From the NCBI GenBank assembly GCA_937884635.1, contig CALGBW010000008.1, forward strand, positions 1 through 64,000: a stretch of DNA of 64,000 nucleotides, written 5' to 3'. The DNA is from an uncultured Chlamydiaceae bacterium. GTDB lineage: Bacteria > Chlamydiota > Chlamydiia > Chlamydiales > Chlamydiaceae. Under the pieces are notes generated by a model. The model did not search any database, was not told the DNA's origin, and was given only the letters and a program-made list of their open reading frames with translations. Position 1 is the first letter of the stretch. Each line of letters begins with the position of its first letter. A program made the position numbers and the translations under genes. This document shows, one piece after another, positions 45,119 through 54,349 of this stretch.

Positions 45119-45730
45119 TTAGGACGCTCGAAAGGCTTTCTCTAATGCAGCGAGCTGTACATCTAATTGTGCATTGATAATACCTGATTCTGTTTCAATC
45201 ACACATCCTCCTGGGGCAACCTCTTCCTTGGGAGCGATGATGAATGTCTCTGCATACTCAACAATTTTTTTCAATTCAGGACGGCTTTGCTCTATAACAG
45301 GCACGTCAGAAGGGTTTACTTGGATAAGGATTTGTTTACTCTGTGTGAGTTTTTTCAAGGATTCTGTGATAATCGAAACGATTGTTTCAGGTCGTGTTTC
45401 TAACTCTTTGCCGATAATTTTTTTGATGCTAGCAATAGCCAAAGGAACAATTGCTTCTCTCATCTGTTCTTTTAAATCTTTCTCTTCTTTGGAAAGATTA
45501 GCTAATTGCTCACTCCAAGCTTGAGAGCCTTCTTCAAAACCCTTATCCTTGGCCTCTTGGCGTAGTTTCTCGCACTCTTCCTCTACCTCTTGCCTATATG
45601 CCTCGCAGTCCTTTTTAGTGGCTTCTAAAAGTTCTTGTGCATCAAGCAGAGCGGAAAAGGCTTCAGGGGCTAGGACTCTTGTATTTGGAGAGACTTCATC
45701 GTCTTTGGATATCAAACTAAAAAATTTCAT
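45119..45730 (-). CDS. sctL: SctL, type III secretion ATPase stator
   Basis: The 203-residue FliH/YscL-family protein is a stator of the cytoplasmic sorting platform and binds the SctN ATPase. The N-terminal MKFFSLISKDDEVSPN leads into a long coiled coil (about 27-95, EATKKDCEAYRQEVEEECEK on) and a C-terminal globular domain (VNPSDVPVIEQSRPELKKIV; APGGCVIETESGIINAQLDV). ATG 45730 is chosen; the frame is open to 45772 but the extra residues are not typical. SctN itself is not encoded in this window. Confidence 0.9.
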   Translation of the reverse strand: MKFFSLISKDDEVSPNTRVLAPEAFSALLDAQELLEATKKDCEAYRQEVEEECEKLRQEAKDKGFEEGSQAWSEQLANLSKEEKDLKEQMREAIVPLAIASIKKIIGKELETRPETIVSIITESLKKLTQSKQILIQVNPSDVPVIEQSRPELKKIVEYAETFIIAPKEEVAPGGCVIETESGIINAQLDVQLAALEKAFRAS

Positions 45731-45788
45731 TTCTTCTACAACAAGCCGAAACGGGCTGCTCCGCTTTATCATTGTTTGTATTTTGCAT

Positions 45789-46622
45789 TTACTGCACTAA
45801 CACCTGAATGCATTGTTCCAATCGTTCTCTAAAATACGCATTATGTGGGCTGTTGTATGCTGATCTTAGAGTCTGTTCAACGATATACGCTCTCCCCACA
45901 TCCAATCGACGTAGGAAATACCATAGGAAAGAGGCGTCTTCATTAGCCAGTGCCTGGGCAAGAAATTCTAACCCCTGTTTATGGATAAACTGAGCCAGTT
46001 CTTCATCTTGTTGCCAGGAGGAAAGAAACGCTGTAGTTTTTAAATGTAACATAGGATGCGCTTGGCAATAAGCAAGGAAAAGTTTTTCTGTATGGGAGAG
46101 CAACCTATGAATTCTAGCTATAAGGGTTTTGTCCACGACGCTACGCAGTTCTTGAGCTAAGGCATAAAGACCTAGGCAACTGATTAGAGTCATTTTTGTT
46201 TTCCCCGAGTAATACAGAATAGCATTAAAGGGAGAGGCGGGAAGAAAAATTTCTTCGGTAATCCCTGGAGGACGAATCTTTTTACTCAACATATCTAATA
46301 GGTAAAAAGCCCCGAAACTAGAACTCCGTGTAGAAGCTACTGTTGAATCTGGAGAAAGAGGGAGTAATTCTTGCACAAGGGCATCAGGAAGCCAAGCTAA
46401 GAGCTGAGATTGCACAACAGCAGGGAAATCCTGCATGGCAAGGTGTATCCACGTAGGGTGGATAGTCGCTAGCCAACACATAGAGAAAGACAAAGATTGA
46501 AGGGGAATATCCTCAGGATGTGGTGAGGACAAAAGAAGGTGACCTGGCAAAAACTGACCAAGGTCATCTTCCTTCGCTTGTTTCATAAGGATATCTAAAG
46601 TCCCAAAGGTATTGGCTGTCAC
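45789..46622 (-). CDS. Sorting-platform candidate between sctJ and sctL (CT560 type, SctK position)
   Basis: The 277-residue soluble, Leu/Ala/His-rich, mostly helical protein has no signal peptide. It has weak sequence identity but occupies the SctK (YscK/OrgA) place between sctJ and sctL. Its first base overlaps the sctJ stop region (46622), indicating translational coupling. SctK links the SctQ pods to the ring; that role is inferred from position and size. Confidence 0.78.
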   Translation of the reverse strand: MTANTFGTLDILMKQAKEDDLGQFLPGHLLLSSPHPEDIPLQSLSFSMCWLATIHPTWIHLAMQDFPAVVQSQLLAWLPDALVQELLPLSPDSTVASTRSSSFGAFYLLDMLSKKIRPPGITEEIFLPASPFNAILYYSGKTKMTLISCLGLYALAQELRSVVDKTLIARIHRLLSHTEKLFLAYCQAHPMLHLKTTAFLSSWQQDEELAQFIHKQGLEFLAQALANEDASFLWYFLRRLDVGRAYIVEQTLRSAYNSPHNAYFRERLEQCIQVLVQ

Positions 46623-47593
46623 TAAGCATCCTCGTTTTCAGCGGCTCCTTCTGCTGCTTCAGGAGCTCCTTCAGAAGCGGAATCTTGCTGTTCTGCTTCT
46701 GCTTTTTTCTCCACTACTGGAGCCTCGGCTTTCTTACCAAAACCTACTTTAGAATAAGGAGCTGGATCAAAGAATCCTTTCGCACCACCTAAAGTCGCTA
46801 TGATAGTATGCGTCTTCCAAATCACCCATAATAAACCAGAGGATAGGACGAAGAGTAGAAGTAATAAGCAGTAGAAAATAGCGCGGAACTTCATTAGAGA
46901 AGACTTAGCAAGGATAATACCCCAGACAGAAACGTAGTCTATCTCATCAGAAAGCCCCCAAGGGCCATTAATTGTAATATCACTATAAGCAGCGCGGTCA
47001 CTCACTACAGATACATTTTCAGGTGATAGGCCTGGAACAGCACTAGCAACCAGACGTTTTACTTTAGAGACAACTAAGCTATTTGGATTATCTAAAATCC
47101 CACGGTGTTTGATGTATACTGAAGCTGTAAGCGGTTCTAAAGAATCATCAGTAGCAAAGGAAATCTGTACGCTTGCATCGACAATGCCGTCCATTTTACG
47201 AATGGTCGATGCCATTTGCTCAGAAAGGCCCTCCTGATAACGGATCTTATCTTGCATTTCAGAAGGCACGAGTCCTTGTTTAGCGAACAAGTCTAGTAGG
47301 CTCGTGCTTTTCATTCTCGGCAGGCCGGCTTGGTTTAATATCGCTAAAGCTTCTGTAATCTGCGGTGATGGCACAGAAATATCCCACAGCTGTTCAGAAG
47401 CGGCACCCCCTGTAGAAGCAGCTGCCTGAGGCAATTTTTGTGCTGCAATGCCCTTGCTTACAAGAAGAACGACAATTTCATTTGCGTCTCTTCCTGGTAA
47501 ACCATGGACTATAAGAGATCTGCTGTCACAGCTAGTGCAGCAAAACAAAGCCATAGTAAACAGTAAGCAGCGAGTAATAACACTACGAAACAT
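46622..47593 (-). CDS. sctJ: SctJ, type III secretion inner-ring lipoprotein
   Basis: The 323-residue protein has a lipoprotein signal peptide ending near CCTSC (about 18-22), the ring-building domain RBM1 (IVHGLPGRDANEIVVLLVSKG), and RBM2 (VDASVQISFATDDS, with VYIKHRGILDNPNSLVVSKV). A membrane helix (about 238-258) and an unusual cytoplasmic tail rich in Ala/Glu (AEAEQQDSASEGAPEAAEGA) follow. It forms the inner-membrane ring with SctD. It is first in the operon, and a promoter candidate lies at 47617-47646. Confidence 0.93.
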   Translation of the reverse strand: MFRSVITRCLLFTMALFCCTSCDSRSLIVHGLPGRDANEIVVLLVSKGIAAQKLPQAAASTGGAASEQLWDISVPSPQITEALAILNQAGLPRMKSTSLLDLFAKQGLVPSEMQDKIRYQEGLSEQMASTIRKMDGIVDASVQISFATDDSLEPLTASVYIKHRGILDNPNSLVVSKVKRLVASAVPGLSPENVSVVSDRAAYSDITINGPWGLSDEIDYVSVWGIILAKSSLMKFRAIFYCLLLLLFVLSSGLLWVIWKTHTIIATLGGAKGFFDPAPYSKVGFGKKAEAPVVEKKAEAEQQDSASEGAPEAAEGAAENEDA

Positions 47594-47616
47594 AATTCAC
47601 TTATACCTTTTTGCTC

Positions 47617-47646
47617 ACCATAACAAAAGGTACGAATTAGTGCCAA
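47617..47646 (-). promoter_or_regulatory. Candidate promoter of the sctJ-T operon
   Basis: On the minus strand TTGGCA (47641-47646), an 18-base spacer and TATGGT (47617-47622) lie about 24 bases before the sctJ ATG, in the gap after lipA. Both hexamers are good sigma70-type matches. Confidence 0.5.
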
Positions 47647-47695
47647 TCGTAAACAATGTTTGCTGAATTCAGGGTATTTTCCTGAGAAGGGAATA

Positions 47696-48589
47696 TCAGT
47701 TTTCTACAGAATGTAAGACTTCATCTGCATTAAAACTAGAACGGACAAATGGACCTGCATAGACAAATATTCCCATAGCCTTACCCAGTGATTGATAGTA
47801 AGCAAACGTATCGGGATGGACATATTCTTTTACAGGAATATGTCGACGAGAAGGCTGTAGATACTGGCCGATTGTTACAATAGAAACACCGTGATTTGCA
47901 AGGTCTGTTAGTGTCTGTTTGACTTCTACTTCTTGTTCTCCTAGTCCAACCATGATACCGGATTTAATCCGCAATCCAGGTTGGTACTGCGCGGCTTGTT
48001 CTAACATAAATAGGGAACGTTGATATGTAGCCTTATGCCGAACAAAAGGAGAGAGTCGTTCTACGGTTTCTACATTGTGATTGTAAATCGTAATGTTTGC
48101 ATCTAAGAGAGTATGCAGGGCATCGACATTTCCTTGAAAATCAGATGCAAGTACTTCTACTGTGGATTGAGGTAATTCTTCATGTAGTTTGTGTATAATT
48201 CTAGCTAATCCCGAGGCCCCCCCGTCTTCTAAATCATCTCTGGAGACCATTGTTAAAACAATATGTTTCACTTGTAAAGCCTTTGCAGAAAATGCAATTT
48301 TCTCGGGTTCTTCAGGATCTAGATCTACAGGTTTTTTGGAGAAATCAATATTACAAAAGCCGCATCGTCTTGTACACGCATCACCTAGAGCTAAATAAGT
48401 AGCTGTTTGCTTAGACCAACAATATGTGCGGTTAGGGCACATAGCTTCTTCACACACAGTGGCAAGTCCTGTATGTTTAATATTTGCATCGGTTTTGGCA
48501 AACAGTTGCCCTTTAGGGAGTAAGCGTCTCAGCCATATGGGGAGGCGCTCTGGAAGCCTCCCTTTTGCAGGTGGTGTCTGACTATTCAT
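47696..48589 (-). CDS. lipA: Lipoyl synthase
   Basis: This 297-residue radical-SAM enzyme inserts two sulfurs into octanoyl groups on lipoyl domains. It carries the auxiliary cluster motif CEEAMCPNRTYC (about 31-42) and the radical-SAM motif CTRRCGFCNID (about 57-67), with the terminal serine region FVRSSFNADE. Its start overlaps lpdA by 4 bases, and lpdA encodes a lipoamide-using enzyme, so they form a functional pair. Confidence 0.95.
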   Translation of the reverse strand: MNSQTPPAKGRLPERLPIWLRRLLPKGQLFAKTDANIKHTGLATVCEEAMCPNRTYCWSKQTATYLALGDACTRRCGFCNIDFSKKPVDLDPEEPEKIAFSAKALQVKHIVLTMVSRDDLEDGGASGLARIIHKLHEELPQSTVEVLASDFQGNVDALHTLLDANITIYNHNVETVERLSPFVRHKATYQRSLFMLEQAAQYQPGLRIKSGIMVGLGEQEVEVKQTLTDLANHGVSIVTIGQYLQPSRRHIPVKEYVHPDTFAYYQSLGKAMGIFVYAGPFVRSSFNADEVLHSVEN

Positions 48590-49971
48590 GATACAGGGGG
48601 GAGGTGTAGGGGTGTATTGGCAGCAAGAAGAGCTCCCTCCGCCCAGGCTTCTGCTAATGTTGGATGGGCATGGATCGTTTCATAGATACAAGGAAGCGTC
48701 AACTCATTCTTAATAGCTAGAGTCATTTCAGCAATTAAGGATGCGGATTGTGCTCCGATAATATAGGCACCTAAAATCTGTTGTGTTGTTTCATGGCTCA
48801 CAATGGCAGCAAAACCGTCGGCTTCTGCAGCGGCAACAGCTTTCCCAATGGCTTTGAAGGGAAATTTCGATAGTTTAGCTGGGATATTTTTCTGTTTAGC
48901 AGTTTCTAAAGAGAGCCCAACCATAGCTACTTCTGGGAACGTAAAAATAACAGATGGGACGGCAGAATAGTCCATGAGTTCTCGGTGTCCAGCAGCATTT
49001 TTAGCTGCGAGCACCCCTTGATGAGAGGCTACATGAGCAAGGAGCCATTTTCCTGTGATATCTCCAATAGCGAAAATATTTGGGATATTGGTTCGCATGG
49101 TCTCATCTGTTGGGATGACGCCTCGATCATCACGGATAACACCGGCGTTATCTAATCCTAAATTATCTGTATTTAGCGTTCTTCCGATAGAGACTAATAC
49201 AAAGTCAAAGTGTTCAGTTTCTCCATTAATAGAAAGTGAGACATGTTGTGGTAGATCTGAAATAGAAGAGACTGATGCTTTAGTCATCAGGCGGATGCCT
49301 TTACGGGAGAATTTTTCTGCCATTGTCTGTGAGATATCTGCATTATTTACAGCAAGGATATGATCGGCAACTTCTATAATCGTGACCTCCGAGCCTAACG
49401 TATTAAATAAGGACGCAAACTCGCAACCAATGACTCCTCCTCCGATAATCGCCAGTTTTTTAGGAATTTCTTTGAGGTTCAAGATTCCTGTGGAGCTGAG
49501 TACTCTAGAAGAAAAGGGAACTCCAGGAAAAGGTCTGGCCTCAGAGCCTGTAGCTAGAATGATGTTGTTTGTTTGAAGGATTGTGTTCTGTTCTCCCTGT
49601 ACTTTGACTTCTGTCGAGGATAACAAAGAGCCACGTCCATTGAACATGGTGATCTTGTTGCTACGAATTAATCCTTCCAGTCCCTGACGGATGCCTAGTA
49701 CGACTTGATCTTTCCTTCGTACCATAGCTGGATAGTCTATGGAGTACCCATTGATATGAATGCCAAATTGATTTGCGTGTTCTAGGTGCGATACGAGCTC
49801 GGCCCCTGCTAGTAAAGCTTTAGAAGGAATGCATCCTCTATTTAAACATGTTCCTCCTGCTTGTTGTTCTTCGATAAGTGCTGTACGCAATCCCTGTTGA
49901 GCTGCGGTAATCGCTGCTACATATCCACCGGGGCCTGCACCAATAACAACGCAGTCGAACTTTTCACTCAT
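48586..49971 (-). CDS. lpdA: Dihydrolipoamide dehydrogenase (E3)
   Basis: The 461-residue flavoprotein reoxidises dihydrolipoamide in the 2-oxoacid dehydrogenase complexes, using NAD. The FAD motif is VVIGAGPGGYVAAI, the redox disulfide is GGTCLNRGCIPSKALL, the NAD motif is IIGGGVIGCEFASLF, and the C-terminal catalytic His is in IHAHPTLAEA. It is followed by lipA with a 4-base overlap. The 150 bases upstream are AT-rich without a confident promoter. Confidence 0.96.
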   Translation of the reverse strand: MSEKFDCVVIGAGPGGYVAAITAAQQGLRTALIEEQQAGGTCLNRGCIPSKALLAGAELVSHLEHANQFGIHINGYSIDYPAMVRRKDQVVLGIRQGLEGLIRSNKITMFNGRGSLLSSTEVKVQGEQNTILQTNNIILATGSEARPFPGVPFSSRVLSSTGILNLKEIPKKLAIIGGGVIGCEFASLFNTLGSEVTIIEVADHILAVNNADISQTMAEKFSRKGIRLMTKASVSSISDLPQHVSLSINGETEHFDFVLVSIGRTLNTDNLGLDNAGVIRDDRGVIPTDETMRTNIPNIFAIGDITGKWLLAHVASHQGVLAAKNAAGHRELMDYSAVPSVIFTFPEVAMVGLSLETAKQKNIPAKLSKFPFKAIGKAVAAAEADGFAAIVSHETTQQILGAYIIGAQSASLIAEMTLAIKNELTLPCIYETIHAHPTLAEAWAEGALLAANTPLHLPPVS

Positions 49972-50121
49972 ATCTCGCCCTCCAAGCAGTCAAAATATTT
50001 ATGTATAATGACTTGAATTTTTAGATTAGAAAGATTTTTTGTGAGTATATCATGTTCGAGAGGAATTTTAAACTGGAATATCGCACTAACAGACAGGTGG
50101 ATGCGTAATAAGAACAAGAAA

Positions 50122-50580
50122 TTAGAGTTTTTTGTACCCTTGGTAAAACAAGGCCAATCCTGCTAAGCCGTAGAAATAGGCGCGATTTTTTGGCCATGTT
50201 AAGGAGAAACCGGCGTCGGTGGCAAAAAGCAGAATAACAAGGGCAAATAGGACTAGCCCGATGCCAAGAAAACATGCGGCAAGATGCCAGTGTTGTAACC
50301 AGGACCATTCTGCTTCAGGTTGTTCTTCCGGTTGAGAAAACGTATGTTGTTTCTCGAGCATAGCTTCCCAATCTTCAGAGGATACTGCAAACAAATCTTC
50401 TGGCTCATCTTTTATAGATTCTTTAGGAAAGGTAACGTGACAGGAGGAAAAGCCGCCTGACGCAACAGGAGGGTCTTGCAAAAAAGCGCTACAATATGGA
50501 CACTGAGGAACATGAGGTGAAACACTTCCCTCACATTTCCAGCAGATCCGTGGTGATTCCGCTTCTTTAGCAAATGGCAT
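50122..50580 (-). CDS. Zinc-ribbon membrane protein (CT556 type)
   Basis: The 152-residue protein has an N-terminal zinc-ribbon (CWKC ... CPYC, about 12-32), an acidic middle and two close hydrophobic helices near the C-terminus (about 100-122 and 130-147). The function is unknown. ATG 50580 is used; a TTG 9 bases upstream is in frame. It stands between lpdA and the SNF2 helicase gene. The 207 bases upstream (50581-50787) contain no gene I can support. Confidence 0.72.
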   Translation of the reverse strand: MPFAKEAESPRICWKCEGSVSPHVPQCPYCSAFLQDPPVASGGFSSCHVTFPKESIKDEPEDLFAVSSEDWEAMLEKQHTFSQPEEQPEAEWSWLQHWHLAACFLGIGLVLFALVILLFATDAGFSLTWPKNRAYFYGLAGLALFYQGYKKL

Positions 50581-50787
50581 GATACCCAACCTTTTCTCTG
50601 CAGAGGTCTTTTGGACTCACTTCCTAACTATTTCAGTTATAGTTGTAATCAGTCCCAACGATCCTCACCGAAGCAATACGGACGGCAAAAAGAGATAAAG
50701 AAGGCGAGGATAGACCGTAACGCTCCCGTCATTACAAGCCAAAAGTATAATTTCTATTGTAAAAAATCAAGAGAAATACTCAAGAGA

Positions 50788-53700
50788 TTAGGGCTCCTTG
50801 TAAGAGAGAATGGTGAGAAGGTCCTCCCGATTGAGCATATGCAGGATATTCGTATCTTGGGTCGAGATCACCTGATCTAATAATTGCATTTTTTTCTCAA
50901 TTAAATAATGAATACGCTCTTCCAACGTATCCTCTGTGATCATCTTATAAATGAACACGGTGTTTTTTTGTCCAATTCGATGGACCCGATCCAACGCTTG
51001 ATTTTCTTTGGCAGGGTTCCACCAGCGATCGTACATAATCACGACATTGCCAGCAGTGAGGTTAATGCCTGTTCCAGCTGCTAATAAAGAGCCAATGAAT
51101 ACTTTGCATTCTGGGTCTGAAGCGAAATTCTCGATCTCTTCTTTTCTATTTAAGGATTTCCCTTGAATTAAAGCATATTTAACACCGATTTCCTCTAGGT
51201 ACTGTGCGATGATGTGTAGCATATGCACGTACTGTGAGAAAACAACTACTTTATATCCAGATGCTAAGGATTCTTGGAGTAGTTTGACAAAAGCATCCCA
51301 TTTTCCTGAGTTGTGTTCTTTGTATTTCTCAGGAGTTTTATAGAAAATAGCTGGGTGATCGCAAATTTGTTTTAAACGATTGAGTAAAGCAAATACATGT
51401 AGATAGTTAACAGATGCCTGTTCTGTCGCATGAAGCGAATCCAAATGAGGTTTTTCTTTTTGCAATGTAGACAGGTACAATTGCTCTTGTTCTGCGGATA
51501 GTTTGCAAGGAACCAAGGACTCTACTTTGTCTGGTAGCTCGGGCAAAACTAATTTTTTTGTTCTTCGTAGAATAAATGGACGAGTTAGCTTAAGCAGTAA
51601 ATCTTGCGCAGCTAATACCTCCTCACTCATTTCAGAATGATTTTTCTGAGCAAATAACTTTTTGAATAGATTTTCAGGGGATAGATAGTTCGGTAGGATA
51701 ATATCTAATAAGCCTTTGAATTCTAATAGGTTATTTTCGACAGGTGTTCCTGTCAGCCCTAATTTCATTTGTGAGTCCAATCGACACAGGATTTTATGGA
51801 TTTGACTAGTTTTGTTTTTCGCCATGTGTATTTCATCAAATACAGAGATGGTAAATGATTGCGCATAGAACTTCTTGTAATTCTGTCTTAGAGTGCCGTA
51901 TGAGGTAATGAGAATATCAAAATCAGGCAAAACAGCGGGTTTATTAGGCCCGTGAAATGAAAAAACACGAGCTGTTGGTAAGTGCGAGTTTAAAATCTTC
52001 TCCCAATGAGGAAGGACGCTCGTGGGACATACGATAAGAAACTTCGGTTTTTGTCCCTCTGCTTGTGCTGATTGAAATACGATATCTAAGAAGGCTGTTG
52101 CTTGGTGAGTTTTCCCTAATCCCATTTCATCGCATAGTAAGCCGGAAAGGTGGTGATTGTAGAGAAACCATAGCCACAAAAGACCAATATTTTGGTAGGG
52201 GCGTAGTTGGTGGTCTACAGAAAAGAGATTATGCGGAATAGGAGGCAGACAGGTATCTTTTAATTGATTGAAAAAGACCAAATCTTCTGCAGATGCATCT
52301 ACATGTTCAGAGACGGATAGAGGGGCCAAGGCGTCTAATTTGAAGATATCTGTGATGGTCGCAATTAATGTATTATCCGCAATGTGACAAGCTTGATTAG
52401 AGATAAATTGCTTCAGGAATAGATATAGGCAATCCTCTAAGTTTAAAAAGCCTGCAGGAGTAAACAAAAAGGCTTTTTTGCTTTTGATCCCTTGTAGAAC
52501 TGTGCCCAAAGGAATAGACCCTATCGAAGTTTTCAGCTCTAATTCTAAAAATAGAGGTGAAGAGGGATGCGGACGTTTGATCGACAAGATAATTAACTCT
52601 AAACTTTCTGGTGGGCGCGTTTGCGGGTCTATAAAACGTAGAGCAGTATTATGGGCGTGTTGTGAGATAAAATGTGGGACTTCTTCTGCTGGAACCTGCT
52701 TAGGAAATGTGCTTACAGATAGTAGAGATGTAGGAAGAGGCGTAAAACCAAGATTTTCTCTGTAGAAAAATTCTCCAAATAAACGGCAAGAACAGTCTTC
52801 TAATCCCTCAAAAATAGGTTGTAAATCCAGCGAGGAATTTTTGAGGTTTTTTCTTACTTCAAAGACAATGTTTTTTAAAGCAGGGGCAGGGGCAAAAAAG
52901 TTGGGGAGTGCTCTTAGTGCTGTTCCATTTTCTTTAATAAAATTGGATACATTGGGTTCTGCAATAGTCACCCCATCTTGAATAGGGAGGTTTTGCTTTT
53001 TCTGTAGGAAGAACCCTTGTCCCGAATAGTATGTCCAAGGGCCATAGTGCAGTTCCATAGTAGCAGAGTTACCTGTATCGTAACTAAATAAGAGGACGCC
53101 TTGTTCAGTTACGTGATAAACAAGTTGGCCCTCAGGACTGCCCTCTGTGAATACTTGAAATCCGGGTTCTTTAATTAACTCCCCTCGTTCATTTAAGAAC
53201 TCTTCTACTTGTTCAGCCTTAATTGTGAAGGATTGTTGAGAGGAAAGAAGTCCTGTGACGGCTACAAGCCCCAATTCAGGTGAGTAGCAGAAAGTAGGGT
53301 AAATAATGCTATCTTCCGTTAAATCTCCAGGGGTACGCAAGTAAGCAGAGAAAGAGATAGAGGCGTCTCGAAGGAGGGCAATTGTATAACGGATTTGTTG
53401 TTCTTCTCCTTCATAGGGAAGCTGAGCAAACAGTTTGGTTTGTAAGTCTTTTGGTAGGAGCGAAACAATATGTAGGGGGACCTTTACTTTCTCAGGGGGG
53501 AAAGTAACCTTTTGTATGCCAGAAAAGTATTGTATAGGGCCTATGTGTGTGACAGAGTGGTTATCTAAATCTGTAGGGAAAGCATAGGTTTTAGTAAAGG
53601 TTAGGCAAGCATCTTCTGGCAAAATTTGTACAGAAGATACAGAAAAAGCTTCGGCATGATCGAGTAGGTTTGTGCAGGAAAAATCGATTTTGGAAAAGAG

Positions 53701-54345
53701 TTTTTCCAAAATAGGGAAGGTTAACAACTCACCTTGGACGGTAATGCCCTCCCATTGAAAATGAAATTTAGACGGAAATCCTTGAGAATTTTCCTGAATG
53801 TCTAATTGAGCTCCCTGGGTAAATAAGAGAAAAAAGGAACGGGCTAGTACATATAAATGGGACTGTAAAAATGACTCTGCATGACAGGATGAAGAATCCT
53901 CATGTAAGACTGGCAGCCATTGCATAAAGGCTTGGGAAGATAAAGCTTTAATTTCCAAACTTATTTCCGAGGAAGTAAGAGAGTAGACGCGGTCTCCCTC
54001 AGCCCGCAAAACTGCTTTATCATGAAATAATTGAGCAAATAGATGGTACCAGAAAGAAGACGCGAACTTATTATGCAGTAACAGCCACCCTTTTGGATCA
54101 TGGGCGACCAGATAAGCAATCATGAGGTGGGGGCAGCAATCTCCATCAGGACAATCGCAAGAAGCAAAAGACAAAACATCGTTTTTAAACTTTAGAGTGC
54201 TCGTCCAAGCCCCATCAGGAGAGTCTTCTTCTGGGATACGAATGGTGTATAACTCTCCTAAAAAATGAATGCTTATGAGATCCCGATTTTGTCGAAGATA
54301 CTCGACAGCTTCTTGCCGAAAAGCAGCTAATGCTCGTAGTGTCAT
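50788..54345 (-). CDS. SNF2-family helicase with SWIM zinc finger
   Basis: The 1185-residue protein combines an N-terminal SWIM finger (CDCPDGDCCPHL, about 63-74), a long middle region with no recognised fold, and a C-terminal SNF2/Rad54-type ATPase. The ATPase carries DEMGLGKTHQA (Walker A, about 738), DEIHMAKN (DExH), LTGTPVENN, and motifs V-VI in GTGINLTAGNVVIMY and RVHRIGQ. Such bacterial proteins move on double-stranded DNA or displace RNA polymerase, RapA-like; the exact role in chlamydiae is unknown. It begins 4 bases after the brnQ stop, so the two are probably co-transcribed. Confidence 0.9.
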   Translation of the reverse strand: MTLRALAAFRQEAVEYLRQNRDLISIHFLGELYTIRIPEEDSPDGAWTSTLKFKNDVLSFASCDCPDGDCCPHLMIAYLVAHDPKGWLLLHNKFASSFWYHLFAQLFHDKAVLRAEGDRVYSLTSSEISLEIKALSSQAFMQWLPVLHEDSSSCHAESFLQSHLYVLARSFFLLFTQGAQLDIQENSQGFPSKFHFQWEGITVQGELLTFPILEKLFSKIDFSCTNLLDHAEAFSVSSVQILPEDACLTFTKTYAFPTDLDNHSVTHIGPIQYFSGIQKVTFPPEKVKVPLHIVSLLPKDLQTKLFAQLPYEGEEQQIRYTIALLRDASISFSAYLRTPGDLTEDSIIYPTFCYSPELGLVAVTGLLSSQQSFTIKAEQVEEFLNERGELIKEPGFQVFTEGSPEGQLVYHVTEQGVLLFSYDTGNSATMELHYGPWTYYSGQGFFLQKKQNLPIQDGVTIAEPNVSNFIKENGTALRALPNFFAPAPALKNIVFEVRKNLKNSSLDLQPIFEGLEDCSCRLFGEFFYRENLGFTPLPTSLLSVSTFPKQVPAEEVPHFISQHAHNTALRFIDPQTRPPESLELIILSIKRPHPSSPLFLELELKTSIGSIPLGTVLQGIKSKKAFLFTPAGFLNLEDCLYLFLKQFISNQACHIADNTLIATITDIFKLDALAPLSVSEHVDASAEDLVFFNQLKDTCLPPIPHNLFSVDHQLRPYQNIGLLWLWFLYNHHLSGLLCDEMGLGKTHQATAFLDIVFQSAQAEGQKPKFLIVCPTSVLPHWEKILNSHLPTARVFSFHGPNKPAVLPDFDILITSYGTLRQNYKKFYAQSFTISVFDEIHMAKNKTSQIHKILCRLDSQMKLGLTGTPVENNLLEFKGLLDIILPNYLSPENLFKKLFAQKNHSEMSEEVLAAQDLLLKLTRPFILRRTKKLVLPELPDKVESLVPCKLSAEQEQLYLSTLQKEKPHLDSLHATEQASVNYLHVFALLNRLKQICDHPAIFYKTPEKYKEHNSGKWDAFVKLLQESLASGYKVVVFSQYVHMLHIIAQYLEEIGVKYALIQGKSLNRKEEIENFASDPECKVFIGSLLAAGTGINLTAGNVVIMYDRWWNPAKENQALDRVHRIGQKNTVFIYKMITEDTLEERIHYLIEKKMQLLDQVISTQDTNILHMLNREDLLTILSYKEP

Positions 54346-54349
54346 ACTG